Source of the DNA: Sporocytophaga myxococcoides
GTDB lineage: Bacteria > Bacteroidota > Bacteroidia > Cytophagales > Cytophagaceae
NCBI RefSeq assembly: GCF_000775915.1
Contig: NZ_BBLT01000003.1
Coordinates: 531,004-595,003 of the forward strand
Direction: 5' to 3'
Length of the DNA stretch: 64,000 nt
Shown here in pieces: positions 45,066 through 52,970 of the stretch. Positions within the stretch are counted from its first letter, which is position 1, and every line of letters begins with the position of its first letter. Both the position numbers and the translations under genes were made by a program. Below the pieces are notes generated by a model. That model was not told where the DNA came from, did no database searches, and saw nothing but the letters and a program-made list of their open reading frames with translations.

Positions 45066-47255
45066 TTATGAGCTGGCGAATTCAGCAAGGAACCCCCTTA
45101 TTCCTATGTCAGTTCCTCTGAAATGCTCTGGCATGCTATATTTTGCGGCGGATAAGGAGTATCCGATTTTTATAGTATGCGCATGTTCTGGCATTACCTT
45201 GAACATATCTTCATCTGTCCAGTCATCGCCCGCTGCAAATATGAAATCATAGTTGGACTTAAGATATCTCTTTACAGCTCTTCCTTTATTAATCAAAGAA
45301 CTTTTTATTTCCACAACTTTATTCCCTTCAAGTACAGATAGCCCCATATTGGTAGTAAGGTATTGTAGGTAATCAAGTAGTTCTTTTTTTCGTGTGTTTG
45401 AAAGATCAGTATCAGCTTTTCTATAATGCCAGACAAGAGAGTGATCTTTCTCTTCAATAAAAGATCCGGGCGTTTTTCCTACAAATCGGGTAAGGATTTC
45501 AAGCAGTTGTATTTTCCACTCGTTTTGTAATTGAATCATTGCTTTCCATTTTCTTCCCTTCTTAATCCAGAATCCATGCTCTGCAACAATGTCCAGTTTG
45601 AAGTTTCCAAACCATTTTTCCAGGGTTGCTTTATCTCTTCCAGAGATTATGACAACTGTAAGATTGGAGATTTCGCATAGTTTTCTGATCATATCCTTAA
45701 GTTCTTCATCAGGACTTGCCTGCTCTGGTCTGTTTTGAAATGAAACTAATGTTCCATCATAATCAAGAAACAGGATACGCTTTTGCGCTGAGATAAAGTC
45801 TGTGACAATTTTATCTCTGATTTGTTTCGAGACTTTCTTCATCGCCATTTCTGCTTGCTTTTGTTTTATCTCTTCCAAGGAATTGAGAAAGACAGTAGTC
45901 CAGTTAATGACATCATATTTTTTCAGCAATAGCTGCATGTCCGATATTCTTCTCTTTTGCTCATCAAAGGGAAGGCAAAGTGCAGTTTTAATTGCCTCAG
46001 CAGATTCCTGAATATTATAGGGATTTATTATGATTGCTTCAGATAATTCTTTCGCTGCTCCAGCCATTTCACTTAAAATAAGAGATCCGGTTCCGTCATG
46101 ACGGCTGGCGACATATTCTTTACAGACAAGATTCATCCCATCGCGCAAAGGAGTTATAAGGGCAACATCACAAAGATTGTAAAATGCAGAAAGTGATTGT
46201 AATGGATATGCTCTGTAAAAGTATAGCACTGGGTTCCAATTAACAGTCCTGTATTTGGAAGTGATATTGCCTACAAGTTCATCAATTTCTGTTTTTAAAT
46301 TTTTATATAACTGAACCTTTTCCCTTGATGGCACAACAATCATCAAAAGAGATACTTTTTCTCTGAATTCTGGATTCTTTTCAAGAAAGTAATCGAAGGC
46401 TTTGAGTCTTTCGGGTATTCCTTTAGAGTAATCAAGCCTGTCGATTGATAAGATAAGCTTCACGTCATGGAACTGTTTTCTATAAAGTCCGACCTGCCTT
46501 TCTGTTGTTTTAGCTAATGCTAGTTCCTGAAATTTGTCATAATCAATACCCAATGGAAATGCATCAACTTTAAACAAACGATCTTCGCTTCTTATTACCC
46601 CCATTTTGTTTTCCAGACCTAGTATCCTTTGAACTGATGTAAGGAAATGTTTTACATCGTCATTTGTATGAAACCCTATCAGATCTGCTCCGATAATACC
46701 TTTTAATATTTCTTCTCTCCAGGGAAGTATTCTGAAGATTTCGTATGATGGGAAAGGGATGTGCTGGAAGAATGCAATTTTTGCTTTAGGTAATTTTTCT
46801 CTTAAAAGGCCGGGGAGAAGCAGTAAATGATAATCATGAATCCATATGAAGTCGTCTTCATTGGCATGCTTTAGTATTTCATCACAAAAGGTCTGATTGA
46901 CTTTCTTGTACACCTCCCATTGTTCTTCGTGACAAGAAGTGTATTTAGGGAAATAGTGAAATAGAGGCCACAGAGTCGTATTGCTGAAACCTTCATAAAA
47001 CTGCTCTACATCGTCTTTTTCAAGAAAGATGGGAAATAGATTTTGATCAGATAATTTAGATTTTAATTCATCTTGTTTTTCAGAAAAATCTTCGGGATGA
47101 AATCCTGCCCAGCCAATCCAAATCGAGTTCATTGACTTACTCACTGATGCCATGCCAGTTGCGAGGCCTCCTGGACTTGATGTGAATATCGTGTGATTGT
47201 CTTTCTTGCTTATTGAAACAGGTAGGCGATTAGATACTATTATTGTCTTTTCCAT
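45066..47255 (-). CDS. otsBA: Bifunctional trehalose-6-phosphate synthase/phosphatase (OtsA-OtsB fusion)
   Basis: 729 residues, cytoplasmic. The N-terminal ~470 residues are GT20 trehalose-6-phosphate synthase: IIVSNRLPVSI, SSPGGLATGM, IWIGWAG, WIHDYHLLLLPGLLRE, IGFHTNDDVKHF, DRLDYSKGIPERL, LVCKEYVASRHDGTGSLILSEMAG. The C-terminal ~225 residues are a HAD phosphatase: ILFLDYDGTLVSF (motif I, DxDxT), VVIISGRDK, HGFWI, and GDDWTDEDMF. The two halves make trehalose 6-phosphate from UDP-glucose and glucose-6-phosphate and dephosphorylate it. Fusion in this order is common in Bacteroidota. Divergent from an MscS channel gene, which fits osmotic or desiccation response. Start MEKTII is the only sensible one. 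Confidence 0.93.
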   Translation of the reverse strand: MEKTIIVSNRLPVSISKKDNHTIFTSSPGGLATGMASVSKSMNSIWIGWAGFHPEDFSEKQDELKSKLSDQNLFPIFLEKDDVEQFYEGFSNTTLWPLFHYFPKYTSCHEEQWEVYKKVNQTFCDEILKHANEDDFIWIHDYHLLLLPGLLREKLPKAKIAFFQHIPFPSYEIFRILPWREEILKGIIGADLIGFHTNDDVKHFLTSVQRILGLENKMGVIRSEDRLFKVDAFPLGIDYDKFQELALAKTTERQVGLYRKQFHDVKLILSIDRLDYSKGIPERLKAFDYFLEKNPEFREKVSLLMIVVPSREKVQLYKNLKTEIDELVGNITSKYRTVNWNPVLYFYRAYPLQSLSAFYNLCDVALITPLRDGMNLVCKEYVASRHDGTGSLILSEMAGAAKELSEAIIINPYNIQESAEAIKTALCLPFDEQKRRISDMQLLLKKYDVINWTTVFLNSLEEIKQKQAEMAMKKVSKQIRDKIVTDFISAQKRILFLDYDGTLVSFQNRPEQASPDEELKDMIRKLCEISNLTVVIISGRDKATLEKWFGNFKLDIVAEHGFWIKKGRKWKAMIQLQNEWKIQLLEILTRFVGKTPGSFIEEKDHSLVWHYRKADTDLSNTRKKELLDYLQYLTTNMGLSVLEGNKVVEIKSSLINKGRAVKRYLKSNYDFIFAAGDDWTDEDMFKVMPEHAHTIKIGYSLSAAKYSMPEHFRGTDIGIRGFLAEFASS

Positions 47256-47456
47256 AATCTTGAGGAAGAAACCATAATATTACGATTTAAGTTTTTTGAG
47301 CAGATTAGAATGAAATTAGAAGTTTTCTATCTCTTTGTTAAGGAATGATCAAGGGGAAAATGAACATTTGATTAATTATATAAGTTCTTTATATGTGTTC
47401 TTTTTTGATGATTCAGGATAATAATTTTTCATAGATAAAAATCTAATCTGATTTTA

Positions 47457-48575
47457 ATGCTAATGATATTGTTTATGGGATATTTTAGAGTCCAACCTAT
47501 ATTACATATGGAAGAATTGTATACAGAACTCTTATTAAGGGCACCTATCGAAATTGAAAATATTTTTATTTTAGGCTTAAGTGCTTTATTAGGTTTTATA
47601 TTTAGCTTTTTGATTTTAAAAGGAATAAAAGTCCTCTTTAAAGAGAGAGTGGCCGCATCACTATTCGTAAAAAATTTAAGATCATCAGTTCAGATTTTTT
47701 TTTCTGTATTGGCGCTTAACATTGGACTTACCTTTACAAATTATACAGGGGTATTTGCGATACGATTACATAAGGTATTTTACATCGTTCTGATTATTGC
47801 CATTGCTAACGTTCTGATTTGTGTTACTGGATTTATTAAGGAAATCCTTTATTTAAAATTTGATGTTAATACCAAAAATAATCTCGCTGAAAGAAAAGCA
47901 AGAACACAAATTGACTTTTTGCAGAGCATATCAACAATTATAATAATTCTTGTTGCGTCTTCAATAGCTTTAATGACTATTACCAGAGTGAGAGAGCTGG
48001 GGACGAGTATTCTTGCTTCAGCAGGTATTGCAGGAATAATTATAGGCCTTGCGGCTCAGAAGTCAATTGCCAATCTTCTGGCGGGCTTTCAGATAGCATT
48101 TACTCAGCCAATAAGGATTGACGATGTTGTAATTGTTGAAAAAGAATGGGGACGTATAGAGGAAATTACACTTACCTATGTTGTTGTTAGAATTTGGGAT
48201 TTGAGAAGATTAATAATTCCGATTTCTGATTTTATAGAAAAGCCATTTCAAAATTGGACAAGAGTGAATTCTGATATTCTGGGAACTGTATTTATTTATT
48301 GTGATTACTCTGTTCCTTTAGATCTCCTCAGACTGGAATTAAAGAAGATACTGGAAACAGATGGAAAAGCATATTGGGATGGTAAGGTAAATTTAATACA
48401 GGTTACAGAGGCTTCAGATAGGGGCGTTGACTTAAGAGTCCTCATTAGTGCAGCTGACGCGGGAAGTGCATGGGATTTACGTTGTATTGTAAGAGAGAAA
48501 CTGATAACCTATATTAATACAAGCTTCCCGGGAAGCTTGCCTAAAACCAGGGTTATTTGTGAGAATGTAATATAA
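47457..48575 (+). CDS. MscS family mechanosensitive channel
   Basis: Up to 372 residues; the start at 47457 or an internal ATG (MGYF or MEELY, 47475/47508) cannot be settled. Several transmembrane helices: ~35-55, ~75-97, ~105-130, ~152-175, then the pore-lining TM3 region LGTSILASAGIAGIIIGLAAQKSIANLLAGFQIAFTQPIRIDD split by the Gly/Ala pattern typical of MscS, and the cytoplasmic beta domain (VIVEKEWGRIEEITLTYVVVRIWD, RRLIIPISDFIEKPFQNWT). It releases solutes on hypo-osmotic shock. Position beside the trehalose synthase gene (divergent, 201-bp gap) suggests a shared osmotic-stress theme. Confidence 0.9.
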   Translation: MLMILFMGYFRVQPILHMEELYTELLLRAPIEIENIFILGLSALLGFIFSFLILKGIKVLFKERVAASLFVKNLRSSVQIFFSVLALNIGLTFTNYTGVFAIRLHKVFYIVLIIAIANVLICVTGFIKEILYLKFDVNTKNNLAERKARTQIDFLQSISTIIIILVASSIALMTITRVRELGTSILASAGIAGIIIGLAAQKSIANLLAGFQIAFTQPIRIDDVVIVEKEWGRIEEITLTYVVVRIWDLRRLIIPISDFIEKPFQNWTRVNSDILGTVFIYCDYSVPLDLLRLELKKILETDGKAYWDGKVNLIQVTEASDRGVDLRVLISAADAGSAWDLRCIVREKLITYINTSFPGSLPKTRVICENVI

Positions 48576-48789
48576 ACTGATTGTAACCACAAGTCATATC
48601 TTTCAAAAGCAAATTTGCTTAATGTCTCAATCGTTCAATCTCAATAACAACCAGATTAATTGCATCTGTAAAATAACCTGAGTAATACCTTCGCGTGGAA
48701 TGCTTAACATCTTTTCACTAGTATTCATTTTAATGTCACACTTACTAAGTATTTCGTCTCTCGATTTTAGTGAGTGCAATAAAACAAAA
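48576..48789. other. Intergenic region before the tRNA array
   Basis: No gene, RNA or repeat recognised in this 214-bp stretch. Confidence 0.4.
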
Positions 48790-48816
48790 AAGGACAACTC
48801 TTTTGAAGTTGTCCTT
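48790..48816 (-). terminator. Terminator at the end of the tRNA-Val array
   Basis: AAGGACAACT / AGTTGTCCTT perfect 10-bp stem with 7-nt loop, continuing on the minus strand into TTTTTTGTTTT. It closes the array transcribed from ~49320. Confidence 0.88.
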
Positions 48817-48823
48817 AAGATGT

Positions 48824-48899
48824 GGGAGCTACTGGGTTCGAACTATTGCCCCTCCCGACTTATGATCGGGATGCTCTGAACCAGCAGAGCTAAAAGCAA
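48824..48899 (-). pseudogene. tRNA-like pseudogene, copy A
   Basis: Keeps the T-loop TTCGAAC, the 3' acceptor half AGCTCCC and a D-arm like that of tRNA-Val, but the 5' acceptor half is replaced by AT-rich sequence (TTGCTTT), so the acceptor stem cannot pair. The anticodon arm is TCCCGA-7 nt-TCGGGA, unlike that of tRNA-Val. T-stem has two mismatches. Confidence 0.75.
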
Positions 48900-48900
48900 A

Positions 48901-48930
48901 AAAGAGATGCAGTTATTACTACATCTCTTT
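48901..48930 (-). terminator. Spacer hairpin between copies A and B
   Basis: AAAGAGATG pairs with CATCTCTTT (12-nt loop); on the minus strand it is followed by a T run. The same hairpin recurs in the other two spacers. Confidence 0.75.
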
Positions 48931-48940
48931 CGTTTTAAGT

Positions 48941-49016
48941 GGGAGCTACTGGGTTCGAACCATTGCCCCTCCCGACTGGGGGGCGGGATGCACTGAACCA
49001 GCAGAGCTAAAAGCAA
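48941..49016 (-). pseudogene. tRNA-like pseudogene, copy B
   Basis: As copy A, with lost 5' acceptor half, one T-stem mismatch and an anticodon arm TCCCGC-CCCCCAG-TCGGGA (minus-strand reading) in which one stem pair is broken and the loop has become C-rich. Confidence 0.75.
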
Positions 49017-49047
49017 AAAAGAGATGCAGTTATCCCTACATCTCTTT
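49017..49047 (-). terminator. Spacer hairpin between copies B and C
   Basis: AAGAGATG / CATCTCTT stem as in the other spacers, with a slightly changed loop (TTATCCCTA), followed on the minus strand by TTTTTTGC. Confidence 0.75.
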
Positions 49048-49057
49048 CGTTTTATGT

Positions 49058-49132
49058 GGGAGCTACTGGGTTCGAACCATTGCCCCTCCCGACTATGGTC
49101 GGGATGCACTGAGCCAGCAGAGCTAAAAGCAA
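49058..49132 (-). pseudogene. tRNA-like pseudogene, copy C
   Basis: As copies A and B: acceptor stem broken on the 5' side, anticodon arm TCCCGA-6 nt-TCGGGA with a loop one base too short, T-stem with one mismatch. Confidence 0.75.
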
Positions 49133-49134
49133 AA

Positions 49135-49162
49135 AAGAGATGCAGTTATTACTACATCTCTT
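49135..49162 (-). terminator. Terminator directly downstream of tRNA-Val
   Basis: AAGAGATG (49135-49142) pairs with CATCTCTT (49155-49162); on the minus strand the stem runs into TTTTTTGC, 12 nt after the tRNA end. Probably the original tRNA terminator that was copied with each unit. Confidence 0.8.
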
Positions 49163-49173
49163 TCGTTTTATGT

Positions 49174-49247
49174 GGGAGCTACTGGGTTCGAACCAGTGAC
49201 CCCCTGCTTGTAAGGCAGGTGCTCTGAACCAGCTGAGCTAAGCTCCC
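49174..49247 (-). tRNA. tRNA-Val (anticodon TAC)
   Basis: Full cloverleaf on the minus strand, 74 nt plus discriminator A at 49173: acceptor GGGAGCT/AGCTCCC, D-arm GCTC..GAGC with GG in the loop, anticodon stem CCTGC/GCAGG with loop CTTACAA (anticodon at 49210-49212), T-arm ACTGG-TTCGAAC-CCAGT. The 3' CCA is not encoded. All stems are perfect, so this is the functional copy of the array. Confidence 0.97.
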
Positions 49248-49328
49248 AATAAGTTTTAATTTCGTTCGTTTCTTGGTTTGTTGAAGCAACTTCTTTGCTT
49301 TCTCTATTCCTTTTCCGAAATCGCGATG

Positions 49329-49358
49329 CAAAGGTAAAGGGTTTTTTCATAAATGCAA
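49329..49358 (-). promoter_or_regulatory. Predicted promoter of the tRNA-Val array
   Basis: On the minus strand TACCTTTG (49336-49329) is a perfect -7 box and TTG (49358-49356, in ATTGC context) lies 19 bp upstream. Inferred start ~49320, giving a 70-nt leader before the tRNA. Confidence 0.65.
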
Positions 49359-49466
49359 TAGCTTAATCAAAAAAAATAAATATTTTTTTTCGCCCGTTCT
49401 AAAAAGTGCTAATACTCGTAGAAATACGCAAAAAAAATTTTTGATTTGTAGTCTCAAATAATTGAA

Positions 49467-52025
49467 TTGAAAGAACTCAGAATAATCGGAAAGGTAGTGC
49501 TCTTTATCGCACTCGTTTTGCTGCTACTGGTTGGAATTGTAGCCGGGGTTGTCGCCTTTTATAAAAAAGAGATTATAGCCCTTACTATTAAGGAGTTAAA
49601 TACCTACCTCACTGCAAAAGTTGATGTAGATCCGAATGTCGAAGTGTCAATCTTTCAAAAATTCCCTCAGATCACCCTTGAGTTTAAAAAAGTTAAAATT
49701 GCTGAAAGTATAGAGGGTAGTGACTTGAAGCTTGCTGAAGCAGGAGAAGTCTTTCTTGCTTTCGATCCTTGGGATTTGCTCCAAAAAAGATATGTAATCA
49801 GCCATCTTTATGTTGAAGATGCAAAAATTTCAATTCGAACGGACAAACAGGGAAGGGCGAACTATGAAATATTAAAGACTGATACGACTTCCGCTTCTGA
49901 AGATGTTGGCTTTAATCTAAAAAAAATAAAGCTGAATAATGTCGAACTGTCTTTTGTAAATGAAATTAAAGATCAGGGGTATTACTTGCTGGCAAAAGAT
50001 TTGGCGGCTAAGATTAAACTTGAACAAAAAAGGTATAACATTGGCCTGGATGGCAAATTGGTTTCTCATAAAATTCGTGCTGCAGGTCATGATTATTTCA
50101 AGGGAAAAAATCTTGAGATTCTTAGTGAATTAATTCTGGACAATGAAAGAGATCAGTTTATTGTCTTACCTTCTAATCTCAAAGTGGAAAATTCTGAATT
50201 TGACCTGTCCGGATCTTTTGCCTATAAAGATAAAAAATTTATTGATTTTGAATTTAAAGGTAAAAAAGGCCAGATACAAACTCTTGTAAGTCTGATGCCC
50301 AAAAAGATTGCTGAAAGTTTTTCCTCTTATGCGAGTTCCGGAAATATCTTTTTTAAGTCATCAGTAAAAGGGGAGATCAGCGAAACTAAAAATCCATTGA
50401 TAGTAGTTGAGTTTGGCATTAGCAATACTTCTATTTTTCACCCTGATTATAAGGGGCGCCTGGAAAAGGTAAACCTTGTTGGCTATTTTTCTAATGGAAA
50501 TAAACATCACGCAAAGACTTCTTTTCTGAAACTATCAGATATAAGTTTTAGCCTGAATGGAAAACCAGTAAAAGGAGACTTCCTCCTTGAAAATTTTGAA
50601 AATCCTTTTATTCGTTTCAAAGCAGAAGGTTCCTTGTCTCTGGAGTCAATATTTTCTTTTTATCCCGTCGAAAAAGTTAAGGAGGCTACTGGTAATCTGG
50701 ATTTCGATATCAATTTTACTGGTAGCTCAGAGGAGCTGAAAAAAAATCCTGACCAGTTTAACGCTGGGGGACAAATCGTTGCCAGTAAAATCAATGTGCT
50801 TATTGATAATCTACCTTACAAACTTTCAAATATCAGCGGTGATTTCCTTTTTAATAATAATGATATCGCTGTAAATGACTTTAAAGGAAATATCGGAAGG
50901 AGTGATTTTACAATCAATGGATTATTTAAAAATGTGCTTGCAAGAATGTTTAATAAAAAGAGAAAACTCTTTGTAGATGCCGATTTTGTTTCACGATATC
51001 TGGATGTGGAAGAGCTCTTGAGTGTTGGTGGAAAATCATCCAAAAAATCATCCGGTGATTTTAATGATAAAGAGGAGGAAAAAGAAGAAAGGGTTTTCCC
51101 ATTTTTTAAAAAATATGAAGTACATCTTAATTGTGATATAGAGAAGTTTAGCTACAGGAAGTTCCACGCAAAAAATGTCAAAGGGGTCTACAGTATGAAA
51201 GATCCCTGGATTTCTCTGGAAAGAGCTTCTTGCCGATTGGCCGGAGGAAAGCTGGTTGTAAATGGAAGCCTTAATTTTGCAAGCCCTTCCAATATTGAAC
51301 TTACTTCTGAAACTGTGCTTGACGGCATACAGGTAGATAGTATCTTTTACATGTGTAATAACTTTGATCAGAAATTTATAATTGATAAGAATCTGAAGGG
51401 TGAAATTACAGGTAATGTAAACCTTTTCATGAATATGAATGAGAAGTTTTCTGTAGATGATAAAAGTGTTGTGGCTAAAGTTGATGTGAAGATTTTGAAT
51501 GGACAGCTTAACAATTTCGAGCCCATGCAAAGTCTTTCCCGATTCATTGAAGAAAAAGAACTGGAGCACGTGAGATTTTCAGAGTTGAAGAATACAGTCT
51601 ACATAGAAAAAAGGGTCATTACGATTCCTGAAATGACTATCGTTACAAATGTTTCCACTATCTCTGTTTCAGGTACACATACATTTGATCATGTTATGGA
51701 CTACAGGTTGACTGTACCGTTAAAAAACTTTAAGAGAAAACACAAAGACAAAGACGAAGCCTTTGGCGCAATTGAGGATGACAAAAGGGGGCAGTCCGTC
51801 GTATTCCTAACTGTAAAAGGAACGACTGATAATTATAAGATCGCTTACGATACCAAGCGGACAAAGAACAAGATCAAAGAAGATTTTAAAAAGGAGAAAA
51901 GAGAGTTGCTGGATATATTTAAGCCGAAAAGAAGAGATAATGTATCTGAAGATAAAGCAACAGAGCCATTAGAGGAAAGTCAACCTAAAGATGATGGGCT
52001 TAAGTTTTTCGATTTTGATGAGTAA
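49467..52025 (+). CDS. AsmA-like protein (inner-membrane anchored, envelope biogenesis family)
   Basis: 852 residues. One N-terminal transmembrane helix (VVLFIALVLLLLVGIVAGVVAFY, ~9-31), then a long repetitive beta-rich periplasmic part of the AsmA / bridge-like lipid-transfer type: VEVSIFQKFPQITLEFKKVKI early on, and late FEPMQSLSRFIEEKELEHVRFSELKN with IPEMTIVTNVSTISVSGTHTFDHVMDYRLTVPL, the usual AsmA C-terminal signature. The tail is charged and lysine-rich. AsmA proteins are thought to help phospholipids or outer-membrane proteins reach the outer membrane. The frame is closed by a stop at 49449, leaving TTG at 49467 as the start. Monocistronic. Confidence 0.85.
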   Translation: MKELRIIGKVVLFIALVLLLLVGIVAGVVAFYKKEIIALTIKELNTYLTAKVDVDPNVEVSIFQKFPQITLEFKKVKIAESIEGSDLKLAEAGEVFLAFDPWDLLQKRYVISHLYVEDAKISIRTDKQGRANYEILKTDTTSASEDVGFNLKKIKLNNVELSFVNEIKDQGYYLLAKDLAAKIKLEQKRYNIGLDGKLVSHKIRAAGHDYFKGKNLEILSELILDNERDQFIVLPSNLKVENSEFDLSGSFAYKDKKFIDFEFKGKKGQIQTLVSLMPKKIAESFSSYASSGNIFFKSSVKGEISETKNPLIVVEFGISNTSIFHPDYKGRLEKVNLVGYFSNGNKHHAKTSFLKLSDISFSLNGKPVKGDFLLENFENPFIRFKAEGSLSLESIFSFYPVEKVKEATGNLDFDINFTGSSEELKKNPDQFNAGGQIVASKINVLIDNLPYKLSNISGDFLFNNNDIAVNDFKGNIGRSDFTINGLFKNVLARMFNKKRKLFVDADFVSRYLDVEELLSVGGKSSKKSSGDFNDKEEEKEERVFPFFKKYEVHLNCDIEKFSYRKFHAKNVKGVYSMKDPWISLERASCRLAGGKLVVNGSLNFASPSNIELTSETVLDGIQVDSIFYMCNNFDQKFIIDKNLKGEITGNVNLFMNMNEKFSVDDKSVVAKVDVKILNGQLNNFEPMQSLSRFIEEKELEHVRFSELKNTVYIEKRVITIPEMTIVTNVSTISVSGTHTFDHVMDYRLTVPLKNFKRKHKDKDEAFGAIEDDKRGQSVVFLTVKGTTDNYKIAYDTKRTKNKIKEDFKKEKRELLDIFKPKRRDNVSEDKATEPLEESQPKDDGLKFFDFDE

Positions 52026-52061
52026 AGCTGATGCATACGTATTCGATTGTACCTAAAATTG

Positions 52062-52080
52062 ATCAAGCATTTTGCTTGAT
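52062..52080 (+). terminator. Hairpin after the AsmA-like gene
   Basis: Perfect ATCAAGCA / TGCTTGAT stem with TTT loop, 37 bp after the stop; no T tract, so termination is uncertain. Confidence 0.5.
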
Positions 52081-52128
52081 TGGGGTATACTAGAACTAAA
52101 ATAATTATTTACAAATAAGTTGACCATC

Positions 52129-52157
52129 CCTTAGGAGAAAGATTCAGGAGGAGCTCA
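52129..52157 (+). repeat. Degenerate copy of the dispersed repeat
   Basis: CCTTAGGAGAAAGATTCAGG then AGGAGCTCA aligns with the right copy at 854-889 (about 21 of 26 positions by eye), with the palindrome weakened. Confidence 0.45.
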
Positions 52158-52179
52158 CTTAAAATTTGTAATAAAAATT

Positions 52180-52201
52180 TCCTTCTCAATATTGCGAAGG
52201 A
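52180..52201 (-). terminator. Terminator of the ilvA-DUF547 unit
   Basis: On the minus strand TCCTTC-10 nt-GAAGGA followed by AAATTTTTATT, 8 bp beyond the DUF547 stop. Confidence 0.65.
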
Positions 52202-52209
52202 CATTTTTA

Positions 52210-52923
52210 TTAATACTTGATATCATTAAGTTTTCTATTCCCCGGATAAAAATCAAAGCTGTAAGATTCCGGAAGATCTTCTTCCCTGTAGGCATTAACA
52301 TATTTTACCAGGTCTTTATCTTTAAACTTAGCTCCTGATCTTTTAAAAATATCCGCCAGCAATATCAGATTTGAGTTCTTTTTAACCCGTATATAATTAT
52401 TGTCATTGGAAATGAGCTTGGCCTGCTCTGTAAGTAATTTCTCCAGATTTTTAGGGGTAAAGGCTTCATTTAAAATTGGAGCAGATCCTATCATTCCTGA
52501 TGAAATCACAAATACCAGCCGGATATCATTGTATTGACTGAAGATTTTTTTCTTTTCAATTTCAGCTAATGATAATTTTTCTCCTGCAATCATAAATTTG
52601 GTAGTAAAAAAATCATCAACATCCTGAGGGGATTCAATAGGATAGTTGTCGGTAATTTCTTTAATGACAAGAATATTGTAGGCATTAATATAAAAAGCCT
52701 TTTTTTCTGTTGTGTCAGAAGTGGAGAGGTCAGCCGTGGCTATAAGATTGGTAAGCTCAGCCAAGGGTTTTTCGTTTTGACTGAGCTTTTGATAATTTAC
52801 TTTTCCTTTCTCTACATATTTTGAAAAGAATTTGTTGCTTTTGCTAAAAAAAGCAGACAGATTTTCAGCCTGCAGGCCTTGAAAAGTAAAGAACATTAAT
52901 GTAAATAAAGCCTTAATCTTCAT
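52210..52923 (-). CDS. DUF547 family exported protein
   Basis: 237 residues with signal peptide MKIKALFTLMFFTFQGLQA. DUF547 signatures: VNYQKLSQNEKPLAELTNLIA, KKAFYINAYNILVIKEI, SLAEIEKKKIF, LVKYVNAYR. Oddity: where family members usually have a conserved R-x-HFALVCAS-x-x-CP segment, this protein reads RLVFVISSGMIGSAPI, so histidine and both cysteines are gone. If that segment holds active-site residues, as suggested for this papain-like family, this copy would be inactive or changed. It lies 47 bp after ilvA on the same strand, probably co-transcribed. Function unknown. Confidence 0.82.
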   Translation of the reverse strand: MKIKALFTLMFFTFQGLQAENLSAFFSKSNKFFSKYVEKGKVNYQKLSQNEKPLAELTNLIATADLSTSDTTEKKAFYINAYNILVIKEITDNYPIESPQDVDDFFTTKFMIAGEKLSLAEIEKKKIFSQYNDIRLVFVISSGMIGSAPILNEAFTPKNLEKLLTEQAKLISNDNNYIRVKKNSNLILLADIFKRSGAKFKDKDLVKYVNAYREEDLPESYSFDFYPGNRKLNDIKY

Positions 52924-52970
52924 TGCTGGTAATCCTTTTAAAGGTGTATCGAGAACTTTTGGACTCCTTG

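Larger units (their letters stand above)
48822..49247 (-). repeat. Tandem array of four ~117-bp units derived from a tRNA-Val gene
   Basis: The 3'-end sequence GGGAGCTACTGGGTTCGAAC (plus-strand reading) recurs at 48824, 48941, 49058 and 49174, spacings 117, 117 and 116 bp. Each unit holds a tRNA-like segment and a spacer with a hairpin. The last unit is an intact tRNA gene; the other three are decayed and resemble each other more than the intact one. Confidence 0.92.

Noticed and set aside
44835..45121. Two short plus-strand frames between the kinase and trehalose genes
   Set aside because: Composition not protein-like, they overlap each other and the end of the trehalose gene.
48843..49109. 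Open frame with internal repeats (SREGQWFEPSSSHIKRKRC) on the minus strand
   Set aside because: It is the translation of the tandem tRNA-like array; the repeat period equals the 117-bp unit and no start context exists.
48822..49247. Possible CRISPR array
   Set aside because: Unit length 117 bp with tRNA features and hairpin spacers that are themselves repeated; no unique spacers and no cas genes.
51048..51569. 173-codon antisense frame in the AsmA-like gene
   Set aside because: Low-complexity composition (FFFF, III runs), mirror of lysine/glutamate-rich coding sequence.
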